Counted from the first letter of the stretch, positions 8,386 through 16,452 are shown. The stretch: 64,000 nt of DNA from JAYQKL01 sp965243245 (GCA_965243245.1 OZ251536.1:310001-374000), one strand, 5' to 3'. Notes: generated by a model not told the origin, from the sequence alone. A program made the numbers and translations.

Positions 8386-8394
8386 TTTTAGAAC
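8371..8394. terminator. Inverted repeat at the convergent ends of the ipdF-like and OYE genes
   Basis: GTTCTAAA (8371-8378) and TTTAGAAC (8387-8394) form a perfect 8-bp stem with an 8-nt loop spanning the SDR stop codon, between two convergent genes. No clear T-run follows on either strand, so this would be a weak or Rho-assisted bidirectional terminator. Confidence 0.4.
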
Positions 8395-8399
8395 TTAAG

Positions 8400-9455
8400 T
8401 TAAGCTGTTGAATAATCAGTATAACCTTTATCACCTTTTGTATAAAGAGTTTTGAAATCGGGCCGCGTGATTGCAAGTTCATTTTTAAAACGTGCGACCA
8501 AATCTGGATTGGCAATGAAGGGGCGGCCAAAAGACACAGCCATCGCTTGGTTTGAAACGACAACCTGAGTAGCCGCTTTGAAATCATAGCTGTCATTGAC
8601 AATTAAGGCGCCTTTATAATGGGTATGGGCAAGCAAGATATTATCAACGCCTGCTGCCATCCGAATAACATGCACATAGGCTAAATTAAGCGTTGATGCT
8701 TTTTCCAACAAGGCGGCGAAAGTTTCTGCGGGATTATCATCACTTAAATCATTAAAGGGATTACCGGGGCAAATTCTGAAACCAACTTTTCCTGCGCCGA
8801 TACACGCGCTTATGGCAGTTAAAATATCCAAGGCAAAACGCAGGCGCGTTGCAAGCGAGCCGCCATATTCATCAGTTCTTTTATTTGTTCCCGTTGAGAG
8901 AAATTGGGCCGGCAAATAGCCACTTGTAAAATGACATTCAACGCCATCAAAGCCAGCCTTAATCGCGTTTTGGGCCGCATCAGCATAGGCTTTAACGGTT
9001 GCTTTAATTTCCTCAAGGCTCATGGCTTGAGGGGTTTCGTAGGCGGCCATACCGGCGGCATCTGTGTAAATCTCGCCTTGGGCTTTGATAGCCGAGGGCG
9101 CAAGAGTGCGCGCCCCCACAGGCTTATTATGATGCGAGGCAATGCGCCCACAATGCATTAATTGCATAATAATTTTACCGCCCGCGCCATGCACTTGGCG
9201 AGCGACCTCGGCCCAACTGTCTATTTGCTTTTGCGTGACAATGCCGGGGGAGCGCACATAGCCTTTGCCTTCAATACACGGATACACGCCTTCTGTGATA
9301 ATCAGTCCGGCTGAGGCGCGCTGGGCATAATAGGTTGCGCTCATGGGGAGGGCTTCATCATCGAGGCCGGCGCGATTACGTGTCATCGGTGCCATAATAA
9401 TACGGTTTGCAAGGCTAATATCGCCAAGCTTGAGGGGGCTGAACAGATCTGTCAT
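8400..9455 (-). CDS. Old-yellow-enzyme-type NADH:flavin oxidoreductase
   Basis: A 351-residue FMN enzyme of the OYE/N-ethylmaleimide reductase family: FSPLKLGDISLANRIIMAPM at the N-terminus, HCGRIAS and FTSGYLPAQFLS with family spacing, and YGGSLATRLRF as the characteristic YGGS loop. OYEs reduce activated C=C bonds; in steroid catabolism an OYE-type reductase could act on enone intermediates. It lies convergent to the IpdF-like gene and is followed at 29-nt distance (upstream on the minus strand) by a SnoaL-like gene, so the two form a small operon. Its leader carries an 11-bp direct repeat (AACTTTATCT at about 9472-9490). Confidence 0.85.
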   Translation of the reverse strand: MTDLFSPLKLGDISLANRIIMAPMTRNRAGLDDEALPMSATYYAQRASAGLIITEGVYPCIEGKGYVRSPGIVTQKQIDSWAEVARQVHGAGGKIIMQLMHCGRIASHHNKPVGARTLAPSAIKAQGEIYTDAAGMAAYETPQAMSLEEIKATVKAYADAAQNAIKAGFDGVECHFTSGYLPAQFLSTGTNKRTDEYGGSLATRLRFALDILTAISACIGAGKVGFRICPGNPFNDLSDDNPAETFAALLEKASTLNLAYVHVIRMAAGVDNILLAHTHYKGALIVNDSYDFKAATQVVVSNQAMAVSFGRPFIANPDLVARFKNELAITRPDFKTLYTKGDKGYTDYSTA

Positions 9456-9484
9456 TATGATTTTATCTCAACTTTATCTTAACT

Positions 9485-10120
9485 TTATCTAACGCGAATT
9501 TTGGGGTCAGGATGATTGGCACGCATGGTTTTTAAAAATTTATTAAACGGTGCCGGCACAGCGACTTCGGGGGTCTGACCATCTTTGGGCGGGTTTTTCC
9601 AGAAACTTTCCCAAGATGGAAATAATTCATGATACGCCCCATGATAGCGGGCGCGGTCTGGCCAGCGCATTTTTTCATCGCCAAGTGGCGGGGCGTTTAA
9701 ATCTGCGGCGTACCAGTAGCAAGGAAGACGGCGGCGAAAATACCAACGCCCCTTTATGCGCTGATAATTATCCCAATACATCATCTGCATAATGACCCAT
9801 TCATCGCCATTACCACTTGGCGTTTCATGCTCGTTTTTAGAATACACAATACCATGGGCATGGTCACTATCATCAAATTCAATAATATGGTTTCCAATGT
9901 GATGCGAGGTGCCCGTAAATTGTAAGCGCAATGTATCATCGAGCCACCGCTTGAGAGGCGCGCGCCCGGTAAGCTCTTTAGTGACGCGGATATCCTCGGC
10001 GAATAAATTCACATGCGCATCCAAATCGCGCATATCAAGCGACAATGAATATTTACTCACTAATTGACGGATTTCATCGAGCGATTCCAAGCGTTCGATT
10101 CTTTCTTCTAAGGTTGCCAT
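9485..10120 (-). CDS. SnoaL-like (NTF2-fold) protein
   Basis: A 211-residue protein with an NTF2/SnoaL-like domain over roughly residues 5-150, opening LEERIERLESLDEIRQLVSK, then DMRDLDAHVNLFAEDI, and an aromatic-rich middle (WDNYQRIKGRWYFRRR). Bacterial members include hydroxysteroid dehydratases and isomerases as well as proteins of unknown role. The C-terminal 60 residues, rich in Trp, Phe and Pro, are not part of the fold. It probably forms a transcription unit with the OYE gene. A role in dehydration or isomerisation of a steroid-derived substrate is inferred from context only. Confidence 0.6.
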   Translation of the reverse strand: MATLEERIERLESLDEIRQLVSKYSLSLDMRDLDAHVNLFAEDIRVTKELTGRAPLKRWLDDTLRLQFTGTSHHIGNHIIEFDDSDHAHGIVYSKNEHETPSGNGDEWVIMQMMYWDNYQRIKGRWYFRRRLPCYWYAADLNAPPLGDEKMRWPDRARYHGAYHELFPSWESFWKNPPKDGQTPEVAVPAPFNKFLKTMRANHPDPKIRVR

Positions 10121-10271
10121 ATTGCCTCCGCTTATTGTCTCGGCTCATTGCTGAACCAAAATTGAGTATAGCTTAAGTTTATTCCGCATTTTAAGTGTTT
10201 TTTGGATAAACGCTTGAAGGCTCCGTGATAATATTGTTTATTCTGATACGCAGATTATAGGAAATGCTTAA
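10121..10271. promoter_or_regulatory. Divergent intergenic region, SnoaL-like / flavin reductase
   Basis: A 151-nt interval between divergently transcribed genes, so it must contain both promoters. It is A+T-rich; no convincing operator palindrome was identified. The flavin reductase start is preceded by TATAGGAAATGCTTAA, a modest ribosome site. Confidence 0.4.
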
Positions 10272-11216
10272 ATGAGTGTACAACAAATCGAGTTGCGTAA
10301 CGCTTTGGGTCAGTTTGCCACAGGCGTTACCGTTGTGACGACACTTGATGAAAAAAATAAGCCGGTCGGCGTAACGGCGAGTAGTTTTAATAGTGTGTCT
10401 CTTGACCCGCCGCTTATTCTTTGGTCCTTGTCTAAAAATGCCATGTCGATGCCTGCTTTTACAAATTCAGGGGGGTTTAACGTCCATGTTTTAGCGGCGC
10501 ATCAACAAGATATCTCAAGCAATTTTGCCAGCTCACAGGGCGATAAGTTTGAAAATATTCCCTTCGAAACTTGCCAACAGGGGTTTCCTATATTGGGTGA
10601 CTATGCCGCCTTATTTCGGTGCCGTACGCATTTTAAGTATGAGGGGGGCGACCATATTATTTTTGTCGGGGAAGTGCTGGAGTATCAGGCGAATGATTTG
10701 CCTGTGCTGATTTTCCATAGTGGGAGATATGCAGAAGCCCTTACGAAACCATCCGCACAACCCAAAGAGGGTATTGATTTGAAAACCGGGCAGTTTACCG
10801 ATAATTTTCTTCTTTATCTTATTTCCAGAGCCCATTTCCAAACCTCACTGCCGGTCCGCTCATCTTGGGCTGATAAGGGATTGAGCGATGAAGAATATTT
10901 TTGCATTACCCTTTTGTCGATGAACGGAGATTTAAGTCAAGATGATATTGCGGCGCGTCTTTTGCATACGGGCCATGCGCCAGATGATGAGATATTTGCC
11001 CGCCTTGAACGCAAAGACCTTATTAGTCGTATATCAGATGGCAAGTTTCATCTTGAGAAGGGCGGGCGGAAGGTGTTTATTGAATTGCTGGCGCAGTCCA
11101 AATCACTTGAAGAACAGCTTTCAAAGCACTTCACGCAAAGCGAGTTAGAAACGGCGACAAATGTTTTAAAGAAAATTATCAAGATCACGGGCAAAGATAT
11201 TCCAACGCTTTGGTGA
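10272..11216 (+). CDS. Flavin reductase with C-terminal MarR-like domain, HsaB role
   Basis: A 314-residue two-domain protein. Residues 1-160 are a flavin reductase domain: LRNALGQFATGVTVVTTLD, VGVTASSFNSVSLDPPLILW and the FHSGRYAEA end. Residues 165-310 look like a MarR-type winged helix (YLISRAHFQTSLP, DIAARLLHTGHAPDDEIFARL, GRKVFIELLAQ). The same architecture and length are known in the reductase component C1 of Acinetobacter p-hydroxyphenylacetate hydroxylase, where the MarR-like domain binds substrate and controls flavin reduction. Here it is the best candidate to supply reduced flavin to the HsaA-like oxygenase; mycobacterial HsaB lacks such a domain. Family call is firm, partner is inferred. 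Confidence 0.78.
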   Translation: MSVQQIELRNALGQFATGVTVVTTLDEKNKPVGVTASSFNSVSLDPPLILWSLSKNAMSMPAFTNSGGFNVHVLAAHQQDISSNFASSQGDKFENIPFETCQQGFPILGDYAALFRCRTHFKYEGGDHIIFVGEVLEYQANDLPVLIFHSGRYAEALTKPSAQPKEGIDLKTGQFTDNFLLYLISRAHFQTSLPVRSSWADKGLSDEEYFCITLLSMNGDLSQDDIAARLLHTGHAPDDEIFARLERKDLISRISDGKFHLEKGGRKVFIELLAQSKSLEEQLSKHFTQSELETATNVLKKIIKITGKDIPTLW

Positions 11217-11233
11217 GAGCCCAAGAGCTCAAT

Positions 11234-11896
11234 TTAACTTTCCAACCGTTCAGCAAAATTAATAGACTCCGACTTTATTTCTTTCACTATTTTTAAGAAC
11301 GCATAGGTTGAAATTTTTTCAATATTTTTACGCTTATGAGCATATTTTCTATTATAGCCGATAAAAGGGGTTTGTCCTTCCATCGCAGCTGATATGAAAA
11401 GTGCCAAGGTTTCATGCTCGGCTTTTTTAAGCTGGGGGTTGATTTGCCGAATGAGTTCCACAAGGCATTTTCTAGCATGAATATATAATTCATCCATGGC
11501 ATTAGCGGCAACATCATTATGACCTGCAAGTGCCCATAACTCTGGAAAGAAAAGCGAGGTCTCACGGGTTCCAAGATCGCTGATAATAAGAGAAATGACG
11601 CGAATGAATTTTTCTTCCGCAGGGCTATCCTCTTTCATAATGACGTCAAAATCATCAATATAGCCGCGAATAATTGACGTCAGTAAAGCCCGTAATAAGG
11701 CCTCTCGATTAGCAAAATAGTAAGTGACGTTTCCGCGCGCAAGACCGCTTATTTCGGCAACTTTCTGAAGGCTGAAATTGCTATAGCCTCGGTTAATGAA
11801 AATGTCACGCGCCGTTGTTAAAATCAAAAGGAATGTGAAGGCACCTTTGCGAGATAATTGATTTTCAGGGTCTAAAGTAATTTTCAATTCACGCAT
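11234..11896 (-). CDS. TetR/AcrR-family transcriptional regulator
   Basis: A 220-residue TetR-type regulator. The N-terminal helix-turn-helix is clear: ARDIFINRGYSNFSLQKVAE followed by GLARGNVTYYFANREALLRA at about residues 30-75. The C-terminal ligand domain is not recognised. It is convergent with the flavin reductase gene and divergent from the amine dehydrogenase heavy-chain gene, so either the steroid set or the mau-like set could be its target. Members KstR and KstR2 of this family control steroid genes in actinobacteria, but nothing in the sequence shows orthology. Confidence 0.8.
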   Translation of the reverse strand: MRELKITLDPENQLSRKGAFTFLLILTTARDIFINRGYSNFSLQKVAEISGLARGNVTYYFANREALLRALLTSIIRGYIDDFDVIMKEDSPAEEKFIRVISLIISDLGTRETSLFFPELWALAGHNDVAANAMDELYIHARKCLVELIRQINPQLKKAEHETLALFISAAMEGQTPFIGYNRKYAHKRKNIEKISTYAFLKIVKEIKSESINFAERLES

Positions 11897-12055
11897 TATT
11901 TTTTCTTTTTCTTATTTTTAGTCGCTAAAATATGAAGCACTAGTTTATTAAATTCCAAATTAAATTCCAAGCAAGTTATTTTTCACTTGAGTTAATAGGC
12001 GATAATGACTATTTTTAAAAATACGCTTAACAAGAATAATACGGGGTAAATTTTT
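11897..12055. promoter_or_regulatory. Divergent promoter region, tetR / amine dehydrogenase operon
   Basis: A 159-nt A+T-rich interval with an exact 12-bp tandem duplication ATTAAATTCCAA (11947-11958 and 11959-11970). Just after it, CAAG and CTTG lie 10 nt apart at about 11972-11989, reminiscent of the CAAG/CTTG half-sites before hsaA. It should carry the promoters of both genes and is a natural place for TetR autoregulation. Confidence 0.5.
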
Positions 12056-13267
12056 ATGTTTAAGTTTCATGCTAATTTCTGTCTTTTGCGCGGGCGAACT
12101 TCTTTAGTGGGCGGTTTATTTGGTGCTTTATTTGGTGTGCTGTTTTTATGTGTCCCGATAAATCTAGCCTTCGCACAATTATCCCCCGAGCCTGTGCCCA
12201 ATAATGCAGTTCTACCTAATAAAATTCCACAAAGTTGGATATTCGCACATGATGCGTCATTTTACAGTTTAACGACTGGCAAGGTTATGCTGATTGACAC
12301 TTTGGCAAAAACCAGAAATATACGCGGCATGATTGGCGCGGCACAATTTGCTTCTTTTCGTCAATCCAAAAAAAGAAATGAGCTTTATGTTGCCGAAAGT
12401 TTTTTCTCAAGGGGAACCCGCGGCGAGCAAGTTGATGTTCTGACCATCTATGAAACCAATACATTGCGCCAAAAGGGAGAAATAATTCTACCCGGTAATA
12501 AGCGTTTTCAAGTTGTGACCCAAAAGGCCGCCTTACAGCTAACAAAAGATGAGCAATTTGCTCTGGTTTTCAACTTTACGCCAGCATCTAGCGTCACTAT
12601 TGTCGATTTGAAAAATCGTAAAGTTGTCAATGAAATTGATGTTGCCGGGTGCATGTTGACTTATCCGCTTGGGCAACGTGGATTTATGACTTTATGCGGC
12701 GATGGCACTTTATTGGCCGTCAATTTAGATTATCGCGGGCAGGTAAGTTCAAAGAAAAAATCTCAAAAATTTCATGACGTCACCAATGACCCGCTTTTTA
12801 TGAAAGCAGCGTGGCATAATGGGATTGCTTATTTCACCTCCTTTAAGGGGATGATGCAAGCGGTGGATTTAAGAAGCAATAAGCCAAAAATAATGAAACC
12901 TTGGCAGATACCAAACAATCATCCAATGGCGTTGCCGTCCGCGCGGCCTTCGGGGTGGCAGATCATTTCTGCCGATACACAAGGTCATATATATGTACTG
13001 ATGCGCGCCAATGCAGGCGATGGAGACCATAAATTTGGCGGCGGCGCAATCTATCAACTTGATGCAAAAACACAAAACCTCGTCGATGTTATAGAACTCA
13101 ATGTTGACGGGTTTTCTATCGAAGCAACCAAAGGCAAAAATGCTGTTCTGACCGTCACCAATATTGACATGCAATTGGATGTCTTTGATTTGGCAACAAA
13201 AGCCAAACTTAGAACAATTGCTGGATGGGGGCCGGCAATGCCGCTGGCTTTACATGGGGCGAATTAA
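12056..13267 (+). CDS. mauB: TTQ amine dehydrogenase heavy chain (MauB/AauB-like)
   Basis: A 403-residue secreted beta-propeller protein. A signal peptide (hydrophobic stretch to about residue 40, ending NLAFAQ) exports it to the periplasm. Repeated blade strands such as VTIVDLKNRKVVNEID, IAYFTSFKGMMQAVDL and GGGAIYQLDAKTQNLVDVIE fit the methylamine/aromatic amine dehydrogenase beta (heavy) subunit. It would form an alpha2beta2 enzyme with the light chain at 14457. First gene of a six-gene operon in mau order. The substrate (methylamine, aromatic amine or other primary amine) cannot be read from sequence. Confidence 0.82.
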   Translation: MFKFHANFCLLRGRTSLVGGLFGALFGVLFLCVPINLAFAQLSPEPVPNNAVLPNKIPQSWIFAHDASFYSLTTGKVMLIDTLAKTRNIRGMIGAAQFASFRQSKKRNELYVAESFFSRGTRGEQVDVLTIYETNTLRQKGEIILPGNKRFQVVTQKAALQLTKDEQFALVFNFTPASSVTIVDLKNRKVVNEIDVAGCMLTYPLGQRGFMTLCGDGTLLAVNLDYRGQVSSKKKSQKFHDVTNDPLFMKAAWHNGIAYFTSFKGMMQAVDLRSNKPKIMKPWQIPNNHPMALPSARPSGWQIISADTQGHIYVLMRANAGDGDHKFGGGAIYQLDAKTQNLVDVIELNVDGFSIEATKGKNAVLTVTNIDMQLDVFDLATKAKLRTIAGWGPAMPLALHGAN

Positions 13268-13845
13268 TGGCTCTTTATATGGTTGATTTTTTGCGCATGT
13301 TTTTCCTTTTACTCTTCGGTTATGCCTTGATTGGAAAACTTTTATCGCCCGCCCGCTTCGCCGATATCATACAAGGCTATCGCTTACTGCCGAATATACT
13401 TGTACCTATCGCAACATATATGGTTATAGGGGTTGAGGCTTTGGGAATTATACTGCTTGTTCTCCAGCCTGTTTTAGCGGGTGTGTATGTGGGCACTCTT
13501 TTGGCTTTTTATACCATGGCTATAGGGGTGAATATCTTGCGGGGTAAGCTTGATTTTGATTGCGGATGTGTGTGGTCGCCATCCGACAAAACAAACCAGA
13601 CAAATTTGAGTAATCTCACATGGTTGATGACTAGAAACATAGTGCTTATTGGGGTTGCTTTTTTTCTTTTTACATTTGACCGATTGGCTTTGGCAGAATA
13701 TTCTTGGTCTTTTACCGCCTTAATATTGCCCGCGTTGGCGGCTAGTTTCTATTTCAGTCTCTATCTTTTTCTTGATGCCCTAATGGGTATGTTTTTAAGG
13801 CTGAACACCACTGCTCGCTATAGTTTTGAGGGGCGTTATGAGTAG
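13267..13845 (+). CDS. mauE: MauE-like membrane protein for amine dehydrogenase maturation
   Basis: A 192-residue integral membrane protein with four to five hydrophobic segments (about 4-22, 43-62, 66-85, 115-132, 142-170). The motif RGKLDFDCGCVW at about residues 100-111 is the MauE hallmark with a vicinal cysteine pair. MauE and MauD are both needed for stable light chain with its many disulfides. The start at 13267 overlaps the mauB stop (TAATG), preferred over a frame opening at 13225. The stop overlaps the mauD start. Confidence 0.82.
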   Translation: MALYMVDFLRMFFLLLFGYALIGKLLSPARFADIIQGYRLLPNILVPIATYMVIGVEALGIILLVLQPVLAGVYVGTLLAFYTMAIGVNILRGKLDFDCGCVWSPSDKTNQTNLSNLTWLMTRNIVLIGVAFFLFTFDRLALAEYSWSFTALILPALAASFYFSLYLFLDALMGMFLRLNTTARYSFEGRYE

Positions 13846-14467
13846 TTTTGTAGTTTATTCGATTATTCTATTATGGGGCGGATTTATCGCCTTATTGGTG
13901 ATTAATGTCGCTTTACTAAGACAGTTTGGGGTTCTGTTTGAACGGATTGCGCCTGTCGGGGCTTTATCGATGAATGCACAATTGCAGGCCGGTGACAGGG
14001 CGCCTGAAATTTCACTCACCAGCTTGCTAGGCGAGCCCCTAACAATCGGCGCAAAAGGGCGCGAAGGCATCAAGACATTTTTGTTTTTTTTATCTCCGTC
14101 CTGTACCATTTGCAAAAACCTATTGCCGGTGGTTCAGCAATTTGAGCGCGATTGGCATGAAGTCAGAGTCCTTTATGCCAGTGCAGGCGAGGATGCACAA
14201 TTACATGAGAATTTTATCAAAAAGTATCAATTACCCCGCGACCATTATGTTGTCTCTGACCAGCTCGGGATGATTTATGGGGTTAGTAAATTGCCCTATG
14301 CTATTTTACTTGATGAAGACGCTAAAATAATTTCTCTGGGATTGGTGAATACGCGCGAGCATATTGAAAGTCTGAAAGAAGCCGAACTTCTCAAGGCTGG
14401 CACTTTGCAGGAATATCTTGGTGGGGCAAAAGAAAAACAATTAGAGGGAGAGAAAAATGCAAGATAA
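13838..14467 (+). CDS. mauD: MauD-like thioredoxin-fold protein
   Basis: A 209-residue protein with an N-terminal membrane anchor (about 5-27) and a periplasmic thioredoxin/AhpC-like domain. FLFFLSPSCTICKNLLPVV holds the redox CxxC at 89-92, and KLPYAILLDED carries the cis-Pro loop. It is expected to make or shuffle the disulfides of the TTQ light chain. The ATG at 13838 overlaps the mauE stop by 8 nt, the usual coupled arrangement; a frame opening at 13826 is less likely. Confidence 0.83.
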   Translation: MSSFVVYSIILLWGGFIALLVINVALLRQFGVLFERIAPVGALSMNAQLQAGDRAPEISLTSLLGEPLTIGAKGREGIKTFLFFLSPSCTICKNLLPVVQQFERDWHEVRVLYASAGEDAQLHENFIKKYQLPRDHYVVSDQLGMIYGVSKLPYAILLDEDAKIISLGLVNTREHIESLKEAELLKAGTLQEYLGGAKEKQLEGEKNAR

Positions 14468-15062
14468 ATTTAATTCGATTTCAGAAAAAATGATGCGCCA
14501 GCTTGCTCGCCGCACGTCTCGGCGAGGGCTTTTTGGGCTACTCGGCGGCTTGCTTGTTGGGCAGGCGGCTTTGCCGCTATTGCCGATTGCCCGCGCAGCC
14601 GAAAATACAAGTGCAGCCGAAAATACAAGTGCAGCCGAAAATACAAGTGCCGCCGAAACCAATGGGTATCCGGGTGTCGCGCCTCAAGAAACTGGCAACC
14701 CAATGGACCCCGGAGACCCTAGCTCATGTGATTACTGGCGCTATTGCGGCATTGATGGTTTTTTATGTTCTTGTTGTGGGGGGACACAAAATAGCTGTCC
14801 CCCGGGTACAGAGATGTCTCCCATTACATGGATCGGGACATGCCAGAACCCGGCTGATAAGAGATCCTATATTATTTCATATAATGATTGTTGCGGGGTC
14901 GAGTCCTGCGGGCGGTGCTTATGCAACAGAAATGAAGATGACCGTCCGGTCATTAGACCGCAAGCCAATAATGACATTAATTGGTGTTTAGGTGCCAGTG
15001 CCAGTAGTCGCGTTTATCATTGTTCGACGGCGGTTATTCTAGGTTTGGCACTTGATGAATAA
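14457..15062 (+). CDS. mauA: TTQ amine dehydrogenase light chain (MauA/AauA-like)
   Basis: A 201-residue precursor. TSRRGLFGLLGG (20-31) is a twin-arginine signal. The mature part matches the Paracoccus light chain motif by motif: CDYWRYCGIDG, NSCPPGTEMS, WIGTCQNP, YNDCCG, GRCLC, NDINWCLGA. The two tryptophans that become tryptophan tryptophylquinone are W125 and W176, 51 residues apart, the same spacing as W57/W108 in Paracoccus. The mature region has 14 cysteines by my count, two more than the usual 12 (C107 and C151). A threefold AENTSA repeat separates signal and mature domain. GAGGGAGAG precedes the ATG; the gene overlaps mauD by 11 nt. Confidence 0.87.
   Translation: MQDKFNSISEKMMRQLARRTSRRGLFGLLGGLLVGQAALPLLPIARAAENTSAAENTSAAENTSAAETNGYPGVAPQETGNPMDPGDPSSCDYWRYCGIDGFLCSCCGGTQNSCPPGTEMSPITWIGTCQNPADKRSYIISYNDCCGVESCGRCLCNRNEDDRPVIRPQANNDINWCLGASASSRVYHCSTAVILGLALDE
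14595..14648 (+). repeat. 18-bp in-frame tandem repeat in mauA, three copies
   Basis: Three perfect copies of an 18-nt unit (GCAGCCGAAAATACAAGT) encode AAENTS three times just after the Tat signal region, with a degenerate fourth copy following. The identity between copies at silent positions indicates recent duplication. Confidence 0.9.
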
Positions 15063-15528
15063 GTGGTTGTTTTTATTTTCTTTAACCAGCATTTTAATTC
15101 TTTTGAGCGCGCGCCTCGTATATGCTGATGATGAAACTGATTTTTATCAAAGATGTGCCAGCTGTCATTTGGAAAATGGTAAAGGGGTCGAGGGTGCTTT
15201 CCCACCGCTAAGGGGTCATATTGACAGGTTTTTTGAAACGCCCGATGGACGCGGCTATTTGGTGCATATTATATTGCATGGCCTGCAAGGGCAGATCAAT
15301 GTAAAGGGGACGCCTTATTTTGGCTTTATGCCTAATGTTGTGGCAGATTTATCTGCTGATGAATTACGCGTCCTTCTGGATGATTTAGTCCAAAGATTCG
15401 GCACGCCCACGCAAAAAACCCAAGGGCCTTTATTTGATAAAATTGAAATAGAACGCGTCTTGCAAAAACGTCAATATAACCCAACTGAATTGAAAAAACT
15501 TCGCCAAAAGGTGTTGGCAAATAAATGA
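15055..15528 (+). CDS. Periplasmic monoheme cytochrome c
   Basis: A 157-residue protein with signal peptide (about 1-25, ending VYADDE) and one heme motif CASCH near residue 36. GFMPNV near residue 96 offers the axial methionine. The C-terminal 50 residues are a charged tail. It overlaps the light-chain stop by 8 nt and is therefore the likely direct or second electron acceptor of the amine dehydrogenase, the role amicyanin or cytochrome c-551i fills elsewhere. A TTG at 15052 is an alternative start. It has one heme only, so it is not MauG. Confidence 0.8.
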   Translation: MNKWLFLFSLTSILILLSARLVYADDETDFYQRCASCHLENGKGVEGAFPPLRGHIDRFFETPDGRGYLVHIILHGLQGQINVKGTPYFGFMPNVVADLSADELRVLLDDLVQRFGTPTQKTQGPLFDKIEIERVLQKRQYNPTELKKLRQKVLANK

Positions 15529-15995
15529 ATACTCAAATCAATACCCAATGGTATTTAAATAAGGTTTTTGTCAGCTTTATCTTGGGGTGCTGGTTATGTG
15601 TTCCCACTGGTTTAAAATCAGCTGAGGATAATGTTATAGTTTTAAAAGCTTCTAAAGCCTCCCAAGATTGGGCTTTGCAGTGTCGCGGATGCCATGGCGC
15701 GCGCGGTGAAATAGGGCGGGTTGGATTACCTGTTTTGCAGGGGCATGTTGGGATATTTTTGAATATTCCAGAAGGGCGCGAATATTTAGTGCAGGTGCCG
15801 GGGGTGACGACGGCGCAATTGACTGATGAGCGGTTAGCTGATTTACTCAACTGGATGCTTAATGAATTCCATCCCAGCGGTTTGCCTGATGAATTTGTTC
15901 CTTATATGCCCGCTGAAGTAAATTTTTTAAGAAAACAGCAATTATCAGAAGAGCCCTCTGTTATACGTGGCAGACTTTTGAATGTGGGGGACTAG
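15525..15995 (+). CDS. Periplasmic monoheme cytochrome c
   Basis: A 156-residue protein, signal peptide to about residue 31 (CVPTGLKSAED), one heme motif CRGCH near residue 53 and a possible axial Met in PYMPAEV near residue 128. It resembles the preceding cytochrome in layout (GHVGIFLNIPEGREYLVQV against GHIDRFFETPDGRGYLVHI), so the pair looks like a divergent duplication. Overlaps the previous stop by 4 nt (ATGA). Last gene of the mau-like operon. Confidence 0.8.
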   Translation: MNTQINTQWYLNKVFVSFILGCWLCVPTGLKSAEDNVIVLKASKASQDWALQCRGCHGARGEIGRVGLPVLQGHVGIFLNIPEGREYLVQVPGVTTAQLTDERLADLLNWMLNEFHPSGLPDEFVPYMPAEVNFLRKQQLSEEPSVIRGRLLNVGD

Positions 15996-16452
15996 AATAT
16001 TTTCATAAAAATACGGGCTAAAAATATTTGCCTGCCGTTAGTGTTGCATAATAGACACTTTGGTTAATAATCATTATTTTTTGGTCAAATCCCTCAATTA
16101 AGCATTGTTCTAGGTGATATCGACTATACAATTAGGCGGTGTTGACTATAGTTAAAAGCTGACGGATGCTTGGTTTTGCGTTTGAAAGTTAAGAAATATT
16201 AAGTTGTGTAAAACCCCCTCATAGATTAACGTAAGATTGGCGTAGAACTTTATCAGGGGGCGATAGTTGAGTTTGGTTGCGGTGCTTTTTTTGAGTAGGT
16301 AGTTTTATTTATTTTCACTAACCCGATGGTATTTTAAGGGTATTTTAAAAAAACGCACTTCAAAAGTGGGTTTTGGTCAGGTGTCGCCAAACGGACACCC
16401 AACAAAACGGGACACCCCATGAAACGGGATACCCAGTAAAACGGAGAGAATC
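15996..16452. promoter_or_regulatory. 457-nt non-coding leader before the TonB receptor
   Basis: No gene seen. It holds a GACTATA direct repeat (16122-16128, 16144-16150; 22 bp apart), the second inside TTGACTATAG, which could be a -35 box. A GGTATTTTAA direct repeat lies at about 16327-16348, followed by a hairpin with CACTT/AAGTG at its core and a short T-run (about 16350-16375), which could end mau transcription or attenuate the receptor. A 17-nt tandem repeat follows up to the start codon. None of these matches a riboswitch I know. Confidence 0.45.
16389..16444 (+). repeat. 17-nt degenerate tandem repeat in the TonB receptor leader
   Basis: AAACGG recurs at 16389, 16405, 16422 and 16439, each of the first three followed by a (G)GACACCC or GGATACCC block. 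The last copy runs into the GGAGAG ribosome site of the receptor gene. One copy also reads as a 6-codon mini-ORF (ATG at 16419, MKRDTQ, TAA at 16437). The array could form alternative RNA pairings or be a translational control element. Confidence 0.7.

Noticed and set aside
14503..14991. 162-codon plus-strand frame over mauA
   Set aside because: Alternate frame of mauA; its apparent repeat (KIQVQP) is only the shadow of the 18-nt repeat.
15055..15995. MauG among the genes after the light chain
   Set aside because: Each of the two cytochromes has a single CxxCH motif and is about 155 residues long, whereas MauG has two hemes and is over 350 residues.
15996..16452. Riboswitch (cobalamin-type) before the TonB receptor
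   Set aside because: No conserved box or multi-helix core was recognised; the leader is better described as repeats and a simple hairpin.
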